Shown here: positions 1 to 5,572 of the stretch, piece by piece
Position numbering within the stretch: the stretch's first letter is position 1
Layout of the letters: every line of letters starts with the position of its first letter
From: Muribaculaceae bacterium
GTDB taxonomy: Bacteria > Pseudomonadota > Alphaproteobacteria > Rs-D84
NCBI GenBank assembly: GCA_023665245.1
Contig: JAMPEH010000170.1
Location: 1 to 5,572 of the forward strand
DNA: 5,572 bases
Direction of reading: 5' to 3'
Notes under the pieces: model-generated
Told to the model about the DNA's origin: nothing
The model's database searches: none
Seen by the model: only the letters and a program-made list of their open reading frames with translations
Made by a program: the position numbers and the translations under genes

Positions 1-102
1 AGGATTACACAAAATTAATGTTAAATTTTATTTAATTTCTAATTTTACACACATTTTAAGAACATTTGTCAAGCAAATATGCTAAAATTAACACCTTTTA
101 AT

Positions 103-111
103 GGGGGGGGG
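103..111. repeat. Homopolymeric G9 tract
   Basis: Nine consecutive G lie in an otherwise AT-rich non-coding stretch, flanked by TTTTAAT on the left and TAATAC on the right. It is the longest G or C homopolymer I see in the window. Tracts of this length are prone to slipped-strand length change in many bacteria, so this could be a variable site or a sequencing or assembly weak point. It lies about 105 bases upstream of the -7 box of the following gene, outside that core promoter. Confidence 0.9.
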
Positions 112-188
112 TAATACAGTAGTAAAATTATATTATGTTAACACATCAATCACACATTGAATCCGATAAAATAACGCAAAAGAACGCA

Positions 189-223
189 TTGACTACTGTT
201 ATAAATAAATTTGATTATCTTTG
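189..223 (+). promoter_or_regulatory. Bacteroidota-type promoter for the thioredoxin-like lipoprotein gene
   Basis: TATCTTTG at 216-223 matches the Bacteroidota sigma-factor -7 consensus TAnnTTTG exactly. A possible -33 element is TTG at 189-191, but the 24-base gap is longer than the usual spacing of about 19-21, so the -33 part is weak. Transcription would start a few bases after 223, giving a leader of roughly 30-35 bases before the ATG at 262. The leader has no Shine-Dalgarno motif, as is usual for this phylum. Confidence 0.7.
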
Positions 224-261
224 CGCCATAAAAAATCACTTTTAATCAACCTTAATTTCCA

Positions 262-1284
262 ATGAAAAAATTAGCTTATCTGGCAGCAGGAGTACTCTGC
301 TTGACAGCATGCGGTCAGGCTGAGAAGACAGCCTACTCAGTTACCACCACTTTCGATGAAAGTGTCGACGGCAAAACAGCCTATCTCATCAACTTCGATA
401 ACGACGAAAAAATCGACAGCGCGGTCTTCGCCAATGGCGTGGCACAATTCAACGGCGACGTTGCTACTCCGGTAATGGTACGACTGATTGTCGACGGCGG
501 TCGCGGTCCGCTATTCATCCTCGAAGCCGACTCTATCAAAATAGACAAGACCGGAGTGAAAGGCGGAGCCTTCAACACCAAGATGGACGAAATCAACAAA
601 GCGCAATATGACCTCACCGCTGCATTCCGCAGTCTGCCCGACTCTATCAGAGACGCCCGTTATGAAGAATTTGCCGATAGTGCAAAATCAATGAACCTCC
701 GGGCGATGAACGCCAACATCAACAACCCGATCGGTTACTTCCTCTTCATTCAGAACGCGCCCGACATGTCGCTTGACGAAATCAACGAATATATTACTAA
801 CACACCTTCGCTCGGCGAATCACAACGCATTGCAAAACTCAAAACCACGCTTGAAAACCGCGATGCCACAAGCGTTGGCAAAAAATTCCGCGATTTTGAA
901 GTTCAATACAACGACTCCACCTATCGCCTCAGCGACTACGTGGGCAATGGTGACTATGTACTTGTAGACTTCTGGGCAAGCTGGTGCGGTCCCTGCATTC
1001 GCCAGACTGCCGTAATCAAGGACCTCCTCAAAGAATACGGTCCCAAAGGTCTCAAAGTTCTCGGCGTTGCCGTATGGGACAAACCCGAAGACACTCTCGA
1101 GGGTATCAAGTCGCACGAGCTTCCCTGGACCAACATCATTAATGCACAGAGCATTCCTACAGAACTTTACGGTATCAACGGCATTCCCTGCATAATTCTC
1201 TTCGGTCCCGACGGAACTATCCTCAGCCGCGACAAGCAGAACGACGAACTCAGAGCCGACGTTGCAGCCGCTTTCGCCGAATAA
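262..1284 (+). CDS. Thioredoxin-fold (TlpA/redoxin-like) lipoprotein with N-terminal DUF4369-like region
   Basis: This 340-residue protein is probably a membrane-anchored periplasmic thiol-disulfide oxidoreductase. Residues 1-17 form a lipoprotein signal peptide: KK, a hydrophobic stretch, then lipobox LTAC with the lipidated Cys at 17. The next residues (GQAEK) lack an obvious acidic surface-export signal, so a periplasm-facing anchor is plausible. Residues about 24-105 resemble the beta-rich DUF4369 domain common in Bacteroidota thioredoxin lipoproteins, and about 106-203 is a charged, probably helical linker. Residues about 204-340 are the thioredoxin fold, with FWASWCGPC (Cys242 and Cys245) and the cis-Pro loop GIP (Pro309). 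The residue after the cis-proline is Cys310, a third thiol close to the active site, which is unusual. The gene has its own promoter and terminator and so looks monocistronic. The fold assignment is secure; whether it reduces disulfides, matures cytochromes or resists oxidative stress is not shown. Confidence 0.9.
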   Translation: MKKLAYLAAGVLCLTACGQAEKTAYSVTTTFDESVDGKTAYLINFDNDEKIDSAVFANGVAQFNGDVATPVMVRLIVDGGRGPLFILEADSIKIDKTGVKGGAFNTKMDEINKAQYDLTAAFRSLPDSIRDARYEEFADSAKSMNLRAMNANINNPIGYFLFIQNAPDMSLDEINEYITNTPSLGESQRIAKLKTTLENRDATSVGKKFRDFEVQYNDSTYRLSDYVGNGDYVLVDFWASWCGPCIRQTAVIKDLLKEYGPKGLKVLGVAVWDKPEDTLEGIKSHELPWTNIINAQSIPTELYGINGIPCIILFGPDGTILSRDKQNDELRADVAAAFAE

Positions 1285-1304
1285 CATTTACAATTTCACA
1301 TATT

Positions 1305-1351
1305 GACAGGCAAAGTCGTTCTCGAGCAGAACGACTTTGTCTGTCTTTTTT
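1305..1351 (+). terminator. Strong intrinsic terminator after the thioredoxin-like lipoprotein gene
   Basis: The left arm 1305-1322 and right arm 1328-1345 pair over 18 positions, 17 Watson-Crick and one G-U wobble (G1310 with T1341). The loop is five bases, CGAGC. Six T follow directly at 1346-1351. The hairpin begins about 20 bases after the stop codon. It is an unusually long, near-perfect stem for an intrinsic terminator, and the next gene's -7 box starts only three bases after its T tract. Confidence 0.93.
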
Positions 1352-1353
1352 AT

Positions 1354-1361
1354 TATCTTTG
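1354..1361 (+). promoter_or_regulatory. -7 promoter box for ispD-recG
   Basis: TATCTTTG is an exact match to TAnnTTTG and is identical to the boxes at 216-223 and 4288-4295. The preceding DNA is the terminator hairpin. The only TTTG there (1336-1339) is 14 bases away, too close for a normal -33 element, so the upstream half of the promoter is unclear. Only seven bases separate the box from the ispD ATG, which implies a transcript with almost no 5' leader. Confidence 0.65.
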
Positions 1362-1368
1362 CATTAGT

Positions 1369-2049
1369 ATGAACGCAAAAGTAATAATTGTAGCAGCCGG
1401 CAGCGGGAGCCGATTTGGCTCTGCCATACCCAAGCAGTTCTGCATTCTCGGCAATCGACCGGTTGTCATGGAGACAATCGACCGGTTTCGCAGTGCAATT
1501 CCCGAGGCTGATATAAGACTTGTAATAAGCCCGAAGATGATTGACTTTTGGAATGGTCTATGCAGCGAATACGGTTTCCGGTCTCCGTCGACCGTCGTCG
1601 GAGGTGAAAGCCGTGCCGACTCCGTAAGAAATGCGTTGCATGATTTCGACTGCGACGACACCGCTCCCGTACTTGTCCACGACGGCGCACGACCGCTAAT
1701 CGACACCGACACCATTCTAAGGGTTATCAATGCGCTGACCGATGATGTCGACGGAGTCATTCCGGTTGTAGCCGTAACTGACTCTATAAGGCGGCTAACC
1801 GATGACCGTGGCAACTCTAAAAACGTTGACCGCAAACTATATCGCGCCGTACAAACTCCGCAATGTTTCCGCCTTAATCAACTTCGCCGAGCCTATGACA
1901 TTATCGACCGTTCAACGGTGACCGACGATGCTTCAGCCATGGAGCTTGCCGGACACTCAAGAATAGTTCTCGTCGACGGGGACACCAAAAACATTAAAAT
2001 CACCAATTCAGGCGATTTGGATATTGCTCTCACTCTGCTCCAATCATGA
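1369..2049 (+). CDS. ispD: 2-C-methyl-D-erythritol 4-phosphate cytidylyltransferase
   Basis: IspD joins MEP and CTP to give 4-diphosphocytidyl-2-C-methyl-D-erythritol plus pyrophosphate, the third step of the MEP isoprenoid pathway in the cytoplasm. At 226 residues it is close to the usual length (about 230). Visible family motifs are the CTP-binding loop AAGSGSRFG (9-17) with Arg15, PKQF (21-24) with Lys22, GGESR (78-82), VHDGARP (103-109), TPQCF (163-167), TDDASAMEL (185-193) and NIK (208-210) near the C-terminus. I chose ATG at 1369 rather than the in-frame TTG at 1303 because the longer form would start inside the terminator hairpin and upstream of the -7 box, and because the nucleotide-binding strand normally begins within about ten residues of the N-terminus. 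The stop codon overlaps the start of recG by four bases. All key residues appear present, so the enzyme should be active. Confidence 0.95.
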   Translation: MNAKVIIVAAGSGSRFGSAIPKQFCILGNRPVVMETIDRFRSAIPEADIRLVISPKMIDFWNGLCSEYGFRSPSTVVGGESRADSVRNALHDFDCDDTAPVLVHDGARPLIDTDTILRVINALTDDVDGVIPVVAVTDSIRRLTDDRGNSKNVDRKLYRAVQTPQCFRLNQLRRAYDIIDRSTVTDDASAMELAGHSRIVLVDGDTKNIKITNSGDLDIALTLLQS

Positions 2050-4136
2050 ACTCCTTGCGGCATATCGACATAAAATTCCTGAAAGGCATAGGTCCCAAAC
2101 GTGCCGAAATTCTCGACAAAGAATTGGGAATAAGGACATATTACGATTTGCTGCATCATTTTCCGTCGCATTATGTGGACCGCTCCACCATATATCGCAT
2201 TATCGATCTCAAGGGAGAAATGCCGTCGTTGCAAATCAAAGGGCAATTCGTTTCCTTCAACGTCGTCGGCGAAGGGGCAAGACAACGGCTTGTGGGGCTG
2301 TTCACCGACGGGACCGCCACTATCGAAATCGTGTGGTTTAACAGAATAAAGAACATACGCGAATCCTATAAGACCGGCAACGAATATGTTCTGTTCGGAA
2401 AACCCGGCGACTACAATGGTGTCAGGCAGATGGTCCACCCTGAGATTGATTCAGCCAACTCTTATGGAGCAACCACAGGACTGCGCGGCGTATATCCCTT
2501 GACCGAAAAGTTGCGTAATCGCGGCATTACGTCACGCACCATCTACAATTGGATTATGACCCTGCTTTCGGGTATAAAAGGCATGAACGAGACTTTGTCG
2601 ACCGACATTGTGACACGCATGAAACTCATAGGATTGCAGGAAGCCATTACCACAATCCACAATCCGCGCAACAACGATGAATTACAACGGGCAAGATTCC
2701 GACTGAAGTTCGAAGAACTGTTTTTCATCCAGCTAAACATGCGACGCTACAACCGTCGTCGCTCACAGGCGCTCGACGGATTCCGATTCTCGCACATAGG
2801 CAACTACTTCAACTCTTTCTACAACCGATGCCTGCCGTTCCCATTGACCGGAGCGCAAAAAAGAGTCATTAAAGAAATAAGAGCCGATATGGGAAGCGGT
2901 CATCAGATGAACCGGTTGTTGCAAGGCGACGTAGGCAGCGGAAAGACCCTTGTCGCACTTATGACCATGCTTATAGCGCTCGACAACAACACGCAGGCTT
3001 GTCTTATGGCTCCAACAGAGATACTCGCAACGCAACATTTCGAAACTCTCTCGGAAATGGCATCACAGATAGGGGTAAACATAAAACTCTTGACAGGCTC
3101 CACCTCCAAGAGCAAACGCGACATAATTCATCGCGAGCTGCTTGACGGTTCGCTCCATATACTTGTCGGCACCCATGCCGTCATCGAGGACACCGTACAA
3201 TTCCACAACCTCGGATTTGTCGTCATCGACGAGCAACACCGTTTCGGAGTCATGCAACGTTCACGACTCTGGACCAAGAACCGCATTCCGCCTCATGTAC
3301 TCGTCATGACCGCCACTCCTATCCCCCGCACTCTCGCCATGACCGTCTACGGCGACCTCGACGTGTCGGTAATCGACGAATTGCCACCGGGACGCAAGCC
3401 GATAACCACACTGCTCTGCTACGATAACCAACGCGAATATGTCAACCGCTCTATCGGGCGACAACTTGCGCTTGGACGACAAGTCTACATCGTCTATCCG
3501 CTTATAAGCGAGAACGAGAAACTCAACCTTCAAAGCCTCGAAGAGGGATATGAACGCGTGTGCGAGACATTTCCTCACTACAACGTGACGTATGTCCACG
3601 GCAAATTGAAACCCGCTGAAAAAGAGCGTCGCATGAGAGAGTTTGTCTCCGGGGAGGCTCACATTCTCGTAGCGACGACCGTCATAGAGGTAGGTGTAAA
3701 CGTACCAAACGCCTCTACAATGGTGATTGAAAATGCCGAACGCTTCGGACTGTCGCAGCTTCATCAGCTACGCGGAAGGGTCGGACGCGGAGCCAATCAA
3801 AGCTACTGCGTGCTGATGACAAAACCTCAGATAGCAAAGGAAACGCGACAACGGCTCGAGGTTATGACGTCGACATCCGACGGATTCATTGTTGCTGAAG
3901 CCGACCTCAAGATGAGAGGACCGGGCGACCTCGAAGGAACCATGCAGAGCGGCATAGCTTTTGACCTTAAAATAGCCAATCTTGCCGCCGACCGACAAAT
4001 CATACAGTTGGCTCACGACTGCGCTGAAGATCTGCTCGATGAAGACCCGGAACTGAACTTTCCTGCACACCGACAACTTGCCATCACGCTCAGCTATCTA
4101 TTCGAGAAGAAAGTTGACCTGAGCCGCATAAGCTGA
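2046..4136 (+). CDS. recG: ATP-dependent DNA helicase RecG
   Basis: RecG is a double-stranded DNA translocase that remodels stalled replication forks and branch-migrates Holliday junctions and R- or D-loops. The protein has 696 residues, near the length of E. coli RecG (693). In order: an N-terminal helical region with helix-hairpin-helix-like FLKGIGPKRA (11-20); the OB-fold wedge domain, about 60-145, which splits the junction; helicase motif I GDVGSGKT (294-301, Lys300); APTEILA (322-328); DEQH box (395-398); TATPIPRTL (422-430); VHGKLKP (517-523); the second RecA lobe with VATTVIEVGVNVPNA (542-556) and motif VI QLRGRVGRG (574-582). The RecG-specific C-terminal region SDGFIVAEADLKMRGPGDL (611-629) follows. 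The start ATG shares ATGA with the ispD stop, so translation is probably coupled and both genes use the promoter near 1354. No strong intrinsic terminator follows. Confidence 0.97.
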   Translation: MNSLRHIDIKFLKGIGPKRAEILDKELGIRTYYDLLHHFPSHYVDRSTIYRIIDLKGEMPSLQIKGQFVSFNVVGEGARQRLVGLFTDGTATIEIVWFNRIKNIRESYKTGNEYVLFGKPGDYNGVRQMVHPEIDSANSYGATTGLRGVYPLTEKLRNRGITSRTIYNWIMTLLSGIKGMNETLSTDIVTRMKLIGLQEAITTIHNPRNNDELQRARFRLKFEELFFIQLNMRRYNRRRSQALDGFRFSHIGNYFNSFYNRCLPFPLTGAQKRVIKEIRADMGSGHQMNRLLQGDVGSGKTLVALMTMLIALDNNTQACLMAPTEILATQHFETLSEMASQIGVNIKLLTGSTSKSKRDIIHRELLDGSLHILVGTHAVIEDTVQFHNLGFVVIDEQHRFGVMQRSRLWTKNRIPPHVLVMTATPIPRTLAMTVYGDLDVSVIDELPPGRKPITTLLCYDNQREYVNRSIGRQLALGRQVYIVYPLISENEKLNLQSLEEGYERVCETFPHYNVTYVHGKLKPAEKERRMREFVSGEAHILVATTVIEVGVNVPNASTMVIENAERFGLSQLHQLRGRVGRGANQSYCVLMTKPQIAKETRQRLEVMTSTSDGFIVAEADLKMRGPGDLEGTMQSGIAFDLKIANLAADRQIIQLAHDCAEDLLDEDPELNFPAHRQLAITLSYLFEKKVDLSRIS

Positions 4137-4204
4137 CGCAGGGGTAAAATTGTTTAAAAACATGTTGTAAAACATATTTTCATACAAACATCTATATTTC
4201 AGTT

Positions 4205-4225
4205 ATTTAACAAGCATAGTTAAAT
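4205..4225. repeat. Short inverted repeat upstream of the M23 peptidase gene
   Basis: ATTTAAC (4205-4211) and GTTAAAT (4219-4225) are perfect 7-bp inverted arms with a seven-base spacer. They lie about 62 bases upstream of the -7 box. No T tract follows, so it is not a terminator. An operator is possible, but in AT-rich DNA such a repeat can arise by chance. Confidence 0.35.
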
Positions 4226-4287
4226 CTAATCAAAGAAAATTATATTTTTTTATCAATCCTACAATAGTATAACCGCCTGAAAATTTG

Positions 4288-4295
4288 TATCTTTG
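4288..4295 (+). promoter_or_regulatory. -7 promoter box for the M23-LysM peptidase gene
   Basis: TATCTTTG matches the Bacteroidota -7 consensus exactly and lies 26 bases before the ATG at 4322, implying a leader of about 20 bases. I see no clear TTG or TTTG at the expected -33 distance. The surrounding 185-base gap (4137-4321) is AT-rich and otherwise contains only the short inverted repeat at 4205-4225. Confidence 0.65.
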
Positions 4296-4321
4296 AGAAA
4301 TATTTGACTATTTCCATTGAT

Positions 4322-5308
4322 ATGCAATTACTAAAAAGACTCAACATAACAGCAATAATCGCAATAACGGCAGGAGTGTTCCTGACCGCATCGGCTCAGA
4401 CCTACAATCTCCCAAAAGCTCACACAGCCGAACACCGCGACCTCATTGCTTCACAAGAAAATATCAACAACCGCATAAAGGTTGAACACACTCAACAGTT
4501 TATCGACAACCTTTTCAAAGAAGAGGAAGAACCCGAACTCGATATCTATACCGAAGGGTGGAACAGCAAGCTCGTCAATGCTTATGCCAACGCTGTAATT
4601 CCGCAATCAAAGGTTATCGATGTAAGCAACTTCTGCATGCCACATGCCGGTTATGTAACCTCTCCTTACGGCTATCGCCGCCGATTCCGCAGAATGCATA
4701 AAGGAATCGACCTTAAGGTCCATATCGGCGACACTATCCGCGCGGCATTTGACGGAAAGGTGCGACTTACCAACTTCGAGCGCAGAGGCTACGGCAACTA
4801 CGTTATCGTGCGCCACACCAACGGATTGGAAACCGTCTACGGTCACCTGTCGGCATTCCTCGTTGAACCCGACGAATATGTAAAAGCAGGAGACCCAATC
4901 GCTCTCGGAGGAAACACGGGACGATCAACCGGACCTCACCTCCATTTCGAAACCCGATTCATGGGCATGCCCATAAACCCGGCAGCAATATTCGACTTCG
5001 CTAACCAGACCGTACATACAGACACGTATACGTTCGACAAGAACACATATCAGAATCCACGAAATTTCGACCCCGCTGCCAACAGTGCATATGCCAAAAC
5101 CTACATGGCTGAATATCAGAAGACTCATCCCAACGCAGCTAAAAACACATACTCACCAAAATCAAGCAAATCCTACACAGTCAGAAAAGGCGACAGCCTA
5201 AGCCGTATAGCCTCGCGTAACGGAGTCACAGTAAAACAGTTATGTCGACTTAACGGATTGACTACCGCTTCAAAACTAAGACCGGGTCAAAAACTCCGAC
5301 TCAGATAA
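4322..5308 (+). CDS. Secreted M23 family metallopeptidase (LytM/DD-endopeptidase type) with C-terminal LysM domain
   Basis: The protein (328 residues) is probably a peptidoglycan peptide-bridge hydrolase acting in the periplasm. Residues 1-25 form a signal peptide (KR, hydrophobic core, cleavage after ASA, mature start Gln26). Residues 26-100 are a polar spacer with an acidic run (KEEEEPELD, 66-74). The M23 domain spans about 105-225 and has the full zinc site: HKGID gives His126 and Asp130, HLH gives His208, and YGHLS supplies the catalytic His175. It should therefore be active rather than a degenerate activator such as EnvC or NlpD. A Thr/Asn/Tyr-rich linker (about 226-283) leads to one LysM domain (284-328), which binds glycan chains. 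I chose ATG 4322 over the in-frame TTG at 4304 because the signal peptide begins there and the TTG lies only eight bases after the -7 box. The gene is monocistronic, with its own promoter box and terminator. The exact bond cleaved cannot be told from sequence. Confidence 0.93.
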   Translation: MQLLKRLNITAIIAITAGVFLTASAQTYNLPKAHTAEHRDLIASQENINNRIKVEHTQQFIDNLFKEEEEPELDIYTEGWNSKLVNAYANAVIPQSKVIDVSNFCMPHAGYVTSPYGYRRRFRRMHKGIDLKVHIGDTIRAAFDGKVRLTNFERRGYGNYVIVRHTNGLETVYGHLSAFLVEPDEYVKAGDPIALGGNTGRSTGPHLHFETRFMGMPINPAAIFDFANQTVHTDTYTFDKNTYQNPRNFDPAANSAYAKTYMAEYQKTHPNAAKNTYSPKSSKSYTVRKGDSLSRIASRNGVTVKQLCRLNGLTTASKLRPGQKLRLR

Positions 5309-5332
5309 CAAACCAACATTATCCAATATAAG

Positions 5333-5365
5333 AGCCTTACCAAACATCAACGGTAGGGCTTTTTT
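5333..5365 (+). terminator. Intrinsic terminator after the M23-LysM peptidase gene
   Basis: AGCCTTACC (5333-5341) pairs with GGTAGGGCT (5352-5360) over nine positions, including one G-U wobble. The loop is ten bases and the T run extends to 5365. It lies 24 bases after the stop codon and separates this gene from the hydrolase gene that follows. Confidence 0.88.
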
Positions 5366-5400
5366 ATTTATAACTGCCGAACATAGAGTGCTATTTATCT

Positions 5401-5428
5401 GTTATTAGTAAAAATGATTACTAATAAC
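5401..5428. promoter_or_regulatory. Perfect 11-bp inverted repeat just upstream of the hydrolase start (operator or leader hairpin candidate)
   Basis: GTTATTAGTAA (5401-5411) and TTACTAATAAC (5418-5428) are exact reverse complements separated by AAATGA. The right arm ends seven bases before the ATG at 5436. No T tract follows, so it is not a normal terminator. It could be an operator for a dimeric regulator, or a hairpin in the mRNA leader affecting start-codon access. No good -7 box is visible between the preceding terminator and this repeat; TATCTGTT at 5396-5403 is a poor match. Confidence 0.6.
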
Positions 5429-5435
5429 CGACAAA

Positions 5436-5572
5436 ATGGATACTAAAAAATTTATCGCACTTAGTGCCCTCTTCGGCGTAACATCGTTTACCGGAGCCGG
5501 ACTGCTTACAACTGATGCATGTACACGTGTAGTTTACGTAGGTAATGATTCACTCTACATCGTAGGGCGTTC
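5436..5572 (+). CDS. Choloylglycine hydrolase / linear amide C-N hydrolase family protein, 5' part only
   Basis: The gene runs off the right edge; 45 complete codons are visible. Residues 1-28 look like a secretion signal (DTKK, then a hydrophobic stretch from Phe6 to Leu24). Next comes DACTRVVYVGNDSLYIVGR, the characteristic start of the Ntn-hydrolase family that includes bile salt hydrolases and penicillin V acylases. Cys29 would be the N-terminal nucleophile, exposed when the signal is removed. Arg45 lies 16 residues later, the same spacing as Cys2 and Arg18 in Clostridium perfringens bile salt hydrolase, and is probably the conserved active-site Arg. TTDAC is not a lipobox, so Cys29 is more likely catalytic than lipidated. 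Family members cleave the amide bond of conjugated bile salts, penicillin V or N-acyl homoserine lactones; the residues that decide substrate lie beyond the window. Location would be periplasmic or outside the cell. Confidence 0.82.
   Translation, partial: MDTKKFIALSALFGVTSFTGAGLLTTDACTRVVYVGNDSLYIVGR

Larger units (their letters stand above)
1..261. other. AT-rich intergenic region upstream of the thioredoxin-like lipoprotein gene
   Basis: No open reading frame of useful length is present on either strand, and no RNA gene is recognisable. The stretch is strongly AT-rich except for nine consecutive G at 103-111. The right-hand end holds a promoter for the downstream gene (-7 box 216-223). 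On the - strand a TAnnTTTG-like box can be read (complement of 10-17), which might serve a leftward gene outside the window, but no -33 partner is visible, so I do not annotate it. No terminator from a preceding rightward gene is evident. Confidence 0.7.

Noticed and set aside
10..17. Leftward -7 box (complement reads TAATTTTG)
   Set aside because: It fits TAnnTTTG, but a match is easy in such AT-rich DNA, no -33 element is visible, and no leftward gene lies inside the window.
64..78. Inverted repeat ATTTG / CAAAT
   Set aside because: The arms are only five bases, with no T tract and no nearby start codon; this is expected by chance.
820..1287. Long antisense frame opposite the thioredoxin-like gene, and similar antisense frames opposite ispD, recG and the M23 gene
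   Set aside because: These mirror strongly supported + strand genes, lack recognisable domains and promoters, and are typical shadows of codon bias.
1303..1368. N-terminal extension of ispD from a TTG codon at 1303
   Set aside because: It would begin just ahead of the terminator hairpin and read through it and the -7 box, adding 22 residues not expected in IspD. The ATG at 1369 puts the CTP-binding loop at the normal distance from the start.
4151..4180. Possible terminator after recG (TGTTT/AAACA and ATGTT/AACAT pairs followed by ATTTT)
   Set aside because: The stems are five AT-rich pairs and would be very unstable. I do not call a terminator here.
4304..4321. N-terminal extension of the M23 peptidase from a TTG codon at 4304
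   Set aside because: It lies eight bases after the -7 box and adds MTISID ahead of a typical signal peptide that starts cleanly at the ATG at 4322.
1..5572. A previously undescribed multi-gene system, mobile element or CRISPR array
   Set aside because: Each gene belongs to a known family with its own transcription signals. There are no transposase genes, terminal repeats, repeat-spacer arrays or RNA genes that I can recognise.

Overview
The window looks like chromosomal DNA from a gut-type member of the Bacteroidota, probably order Bacteroidales; a Muribaculaceae-like genome is my guess from style only. Three intergenic regions carry the Bacteroidota -7 promoter box in the identical form TATCTTTG. 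None of the five genes has a convincing Shine-Dalgarno sequence. The gene content also fits: a lipoprotein with a DUF4369-like region followed by a thioredoxin domain, an M23-LysM cell-wall hydrolase, and a choloylglycine-hydrolase-family enzyme. All five genes read on the + strand and I found no convincing gene on the - strand.

Layout. Bases 1-261 are AT-rich non-coding DNA holding a run of nine G (103-111) and a promoter (-7 box 216-223). Bases 262-1284 encode a thioredoxin-fold lipoprotein, closed by a strong intrinsic terminator (1305-1351). The next -7 box (1354-1361) starts three bases after that terminator and drives ispD (true ATG at 1369), which overlaps recG by four bases, so ispD-recG looks like a translationally coupled pair. 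A 185-base AT-rich gap (4137-4321) carries the third TATCTTTG box. It is followed by a secreted M23 peptidase with a C-terminal LysM domain (4322-5308) and its own terminator (5333-5365). From 5436 to the end of the window is the first part of a secreted Ntn hydrolase of the choloylglycine hydrolase / linear amide C-N hydrolase family. Its start is preceded by a perfect 11-bp inverted repeat.

How the genes relate. These are separate transcription units rather than one system: periplasmic thiol chemistry, isoprenoid precursor synthesis (MEP pathway) coupled to replication-fork repair, peptidoglycan remodelling, and probably hydrolysis of bile salts or other amides outside the cytoplasm. I see no mobile element, CRISPR array, RNA gene or novel multi-gene defence system. 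The points most worth a second look are regulatory: the terminator packed against the ispD promoter with almost no 5' leader, the inverted repeat at the hydrolase start, and the G9 tract.
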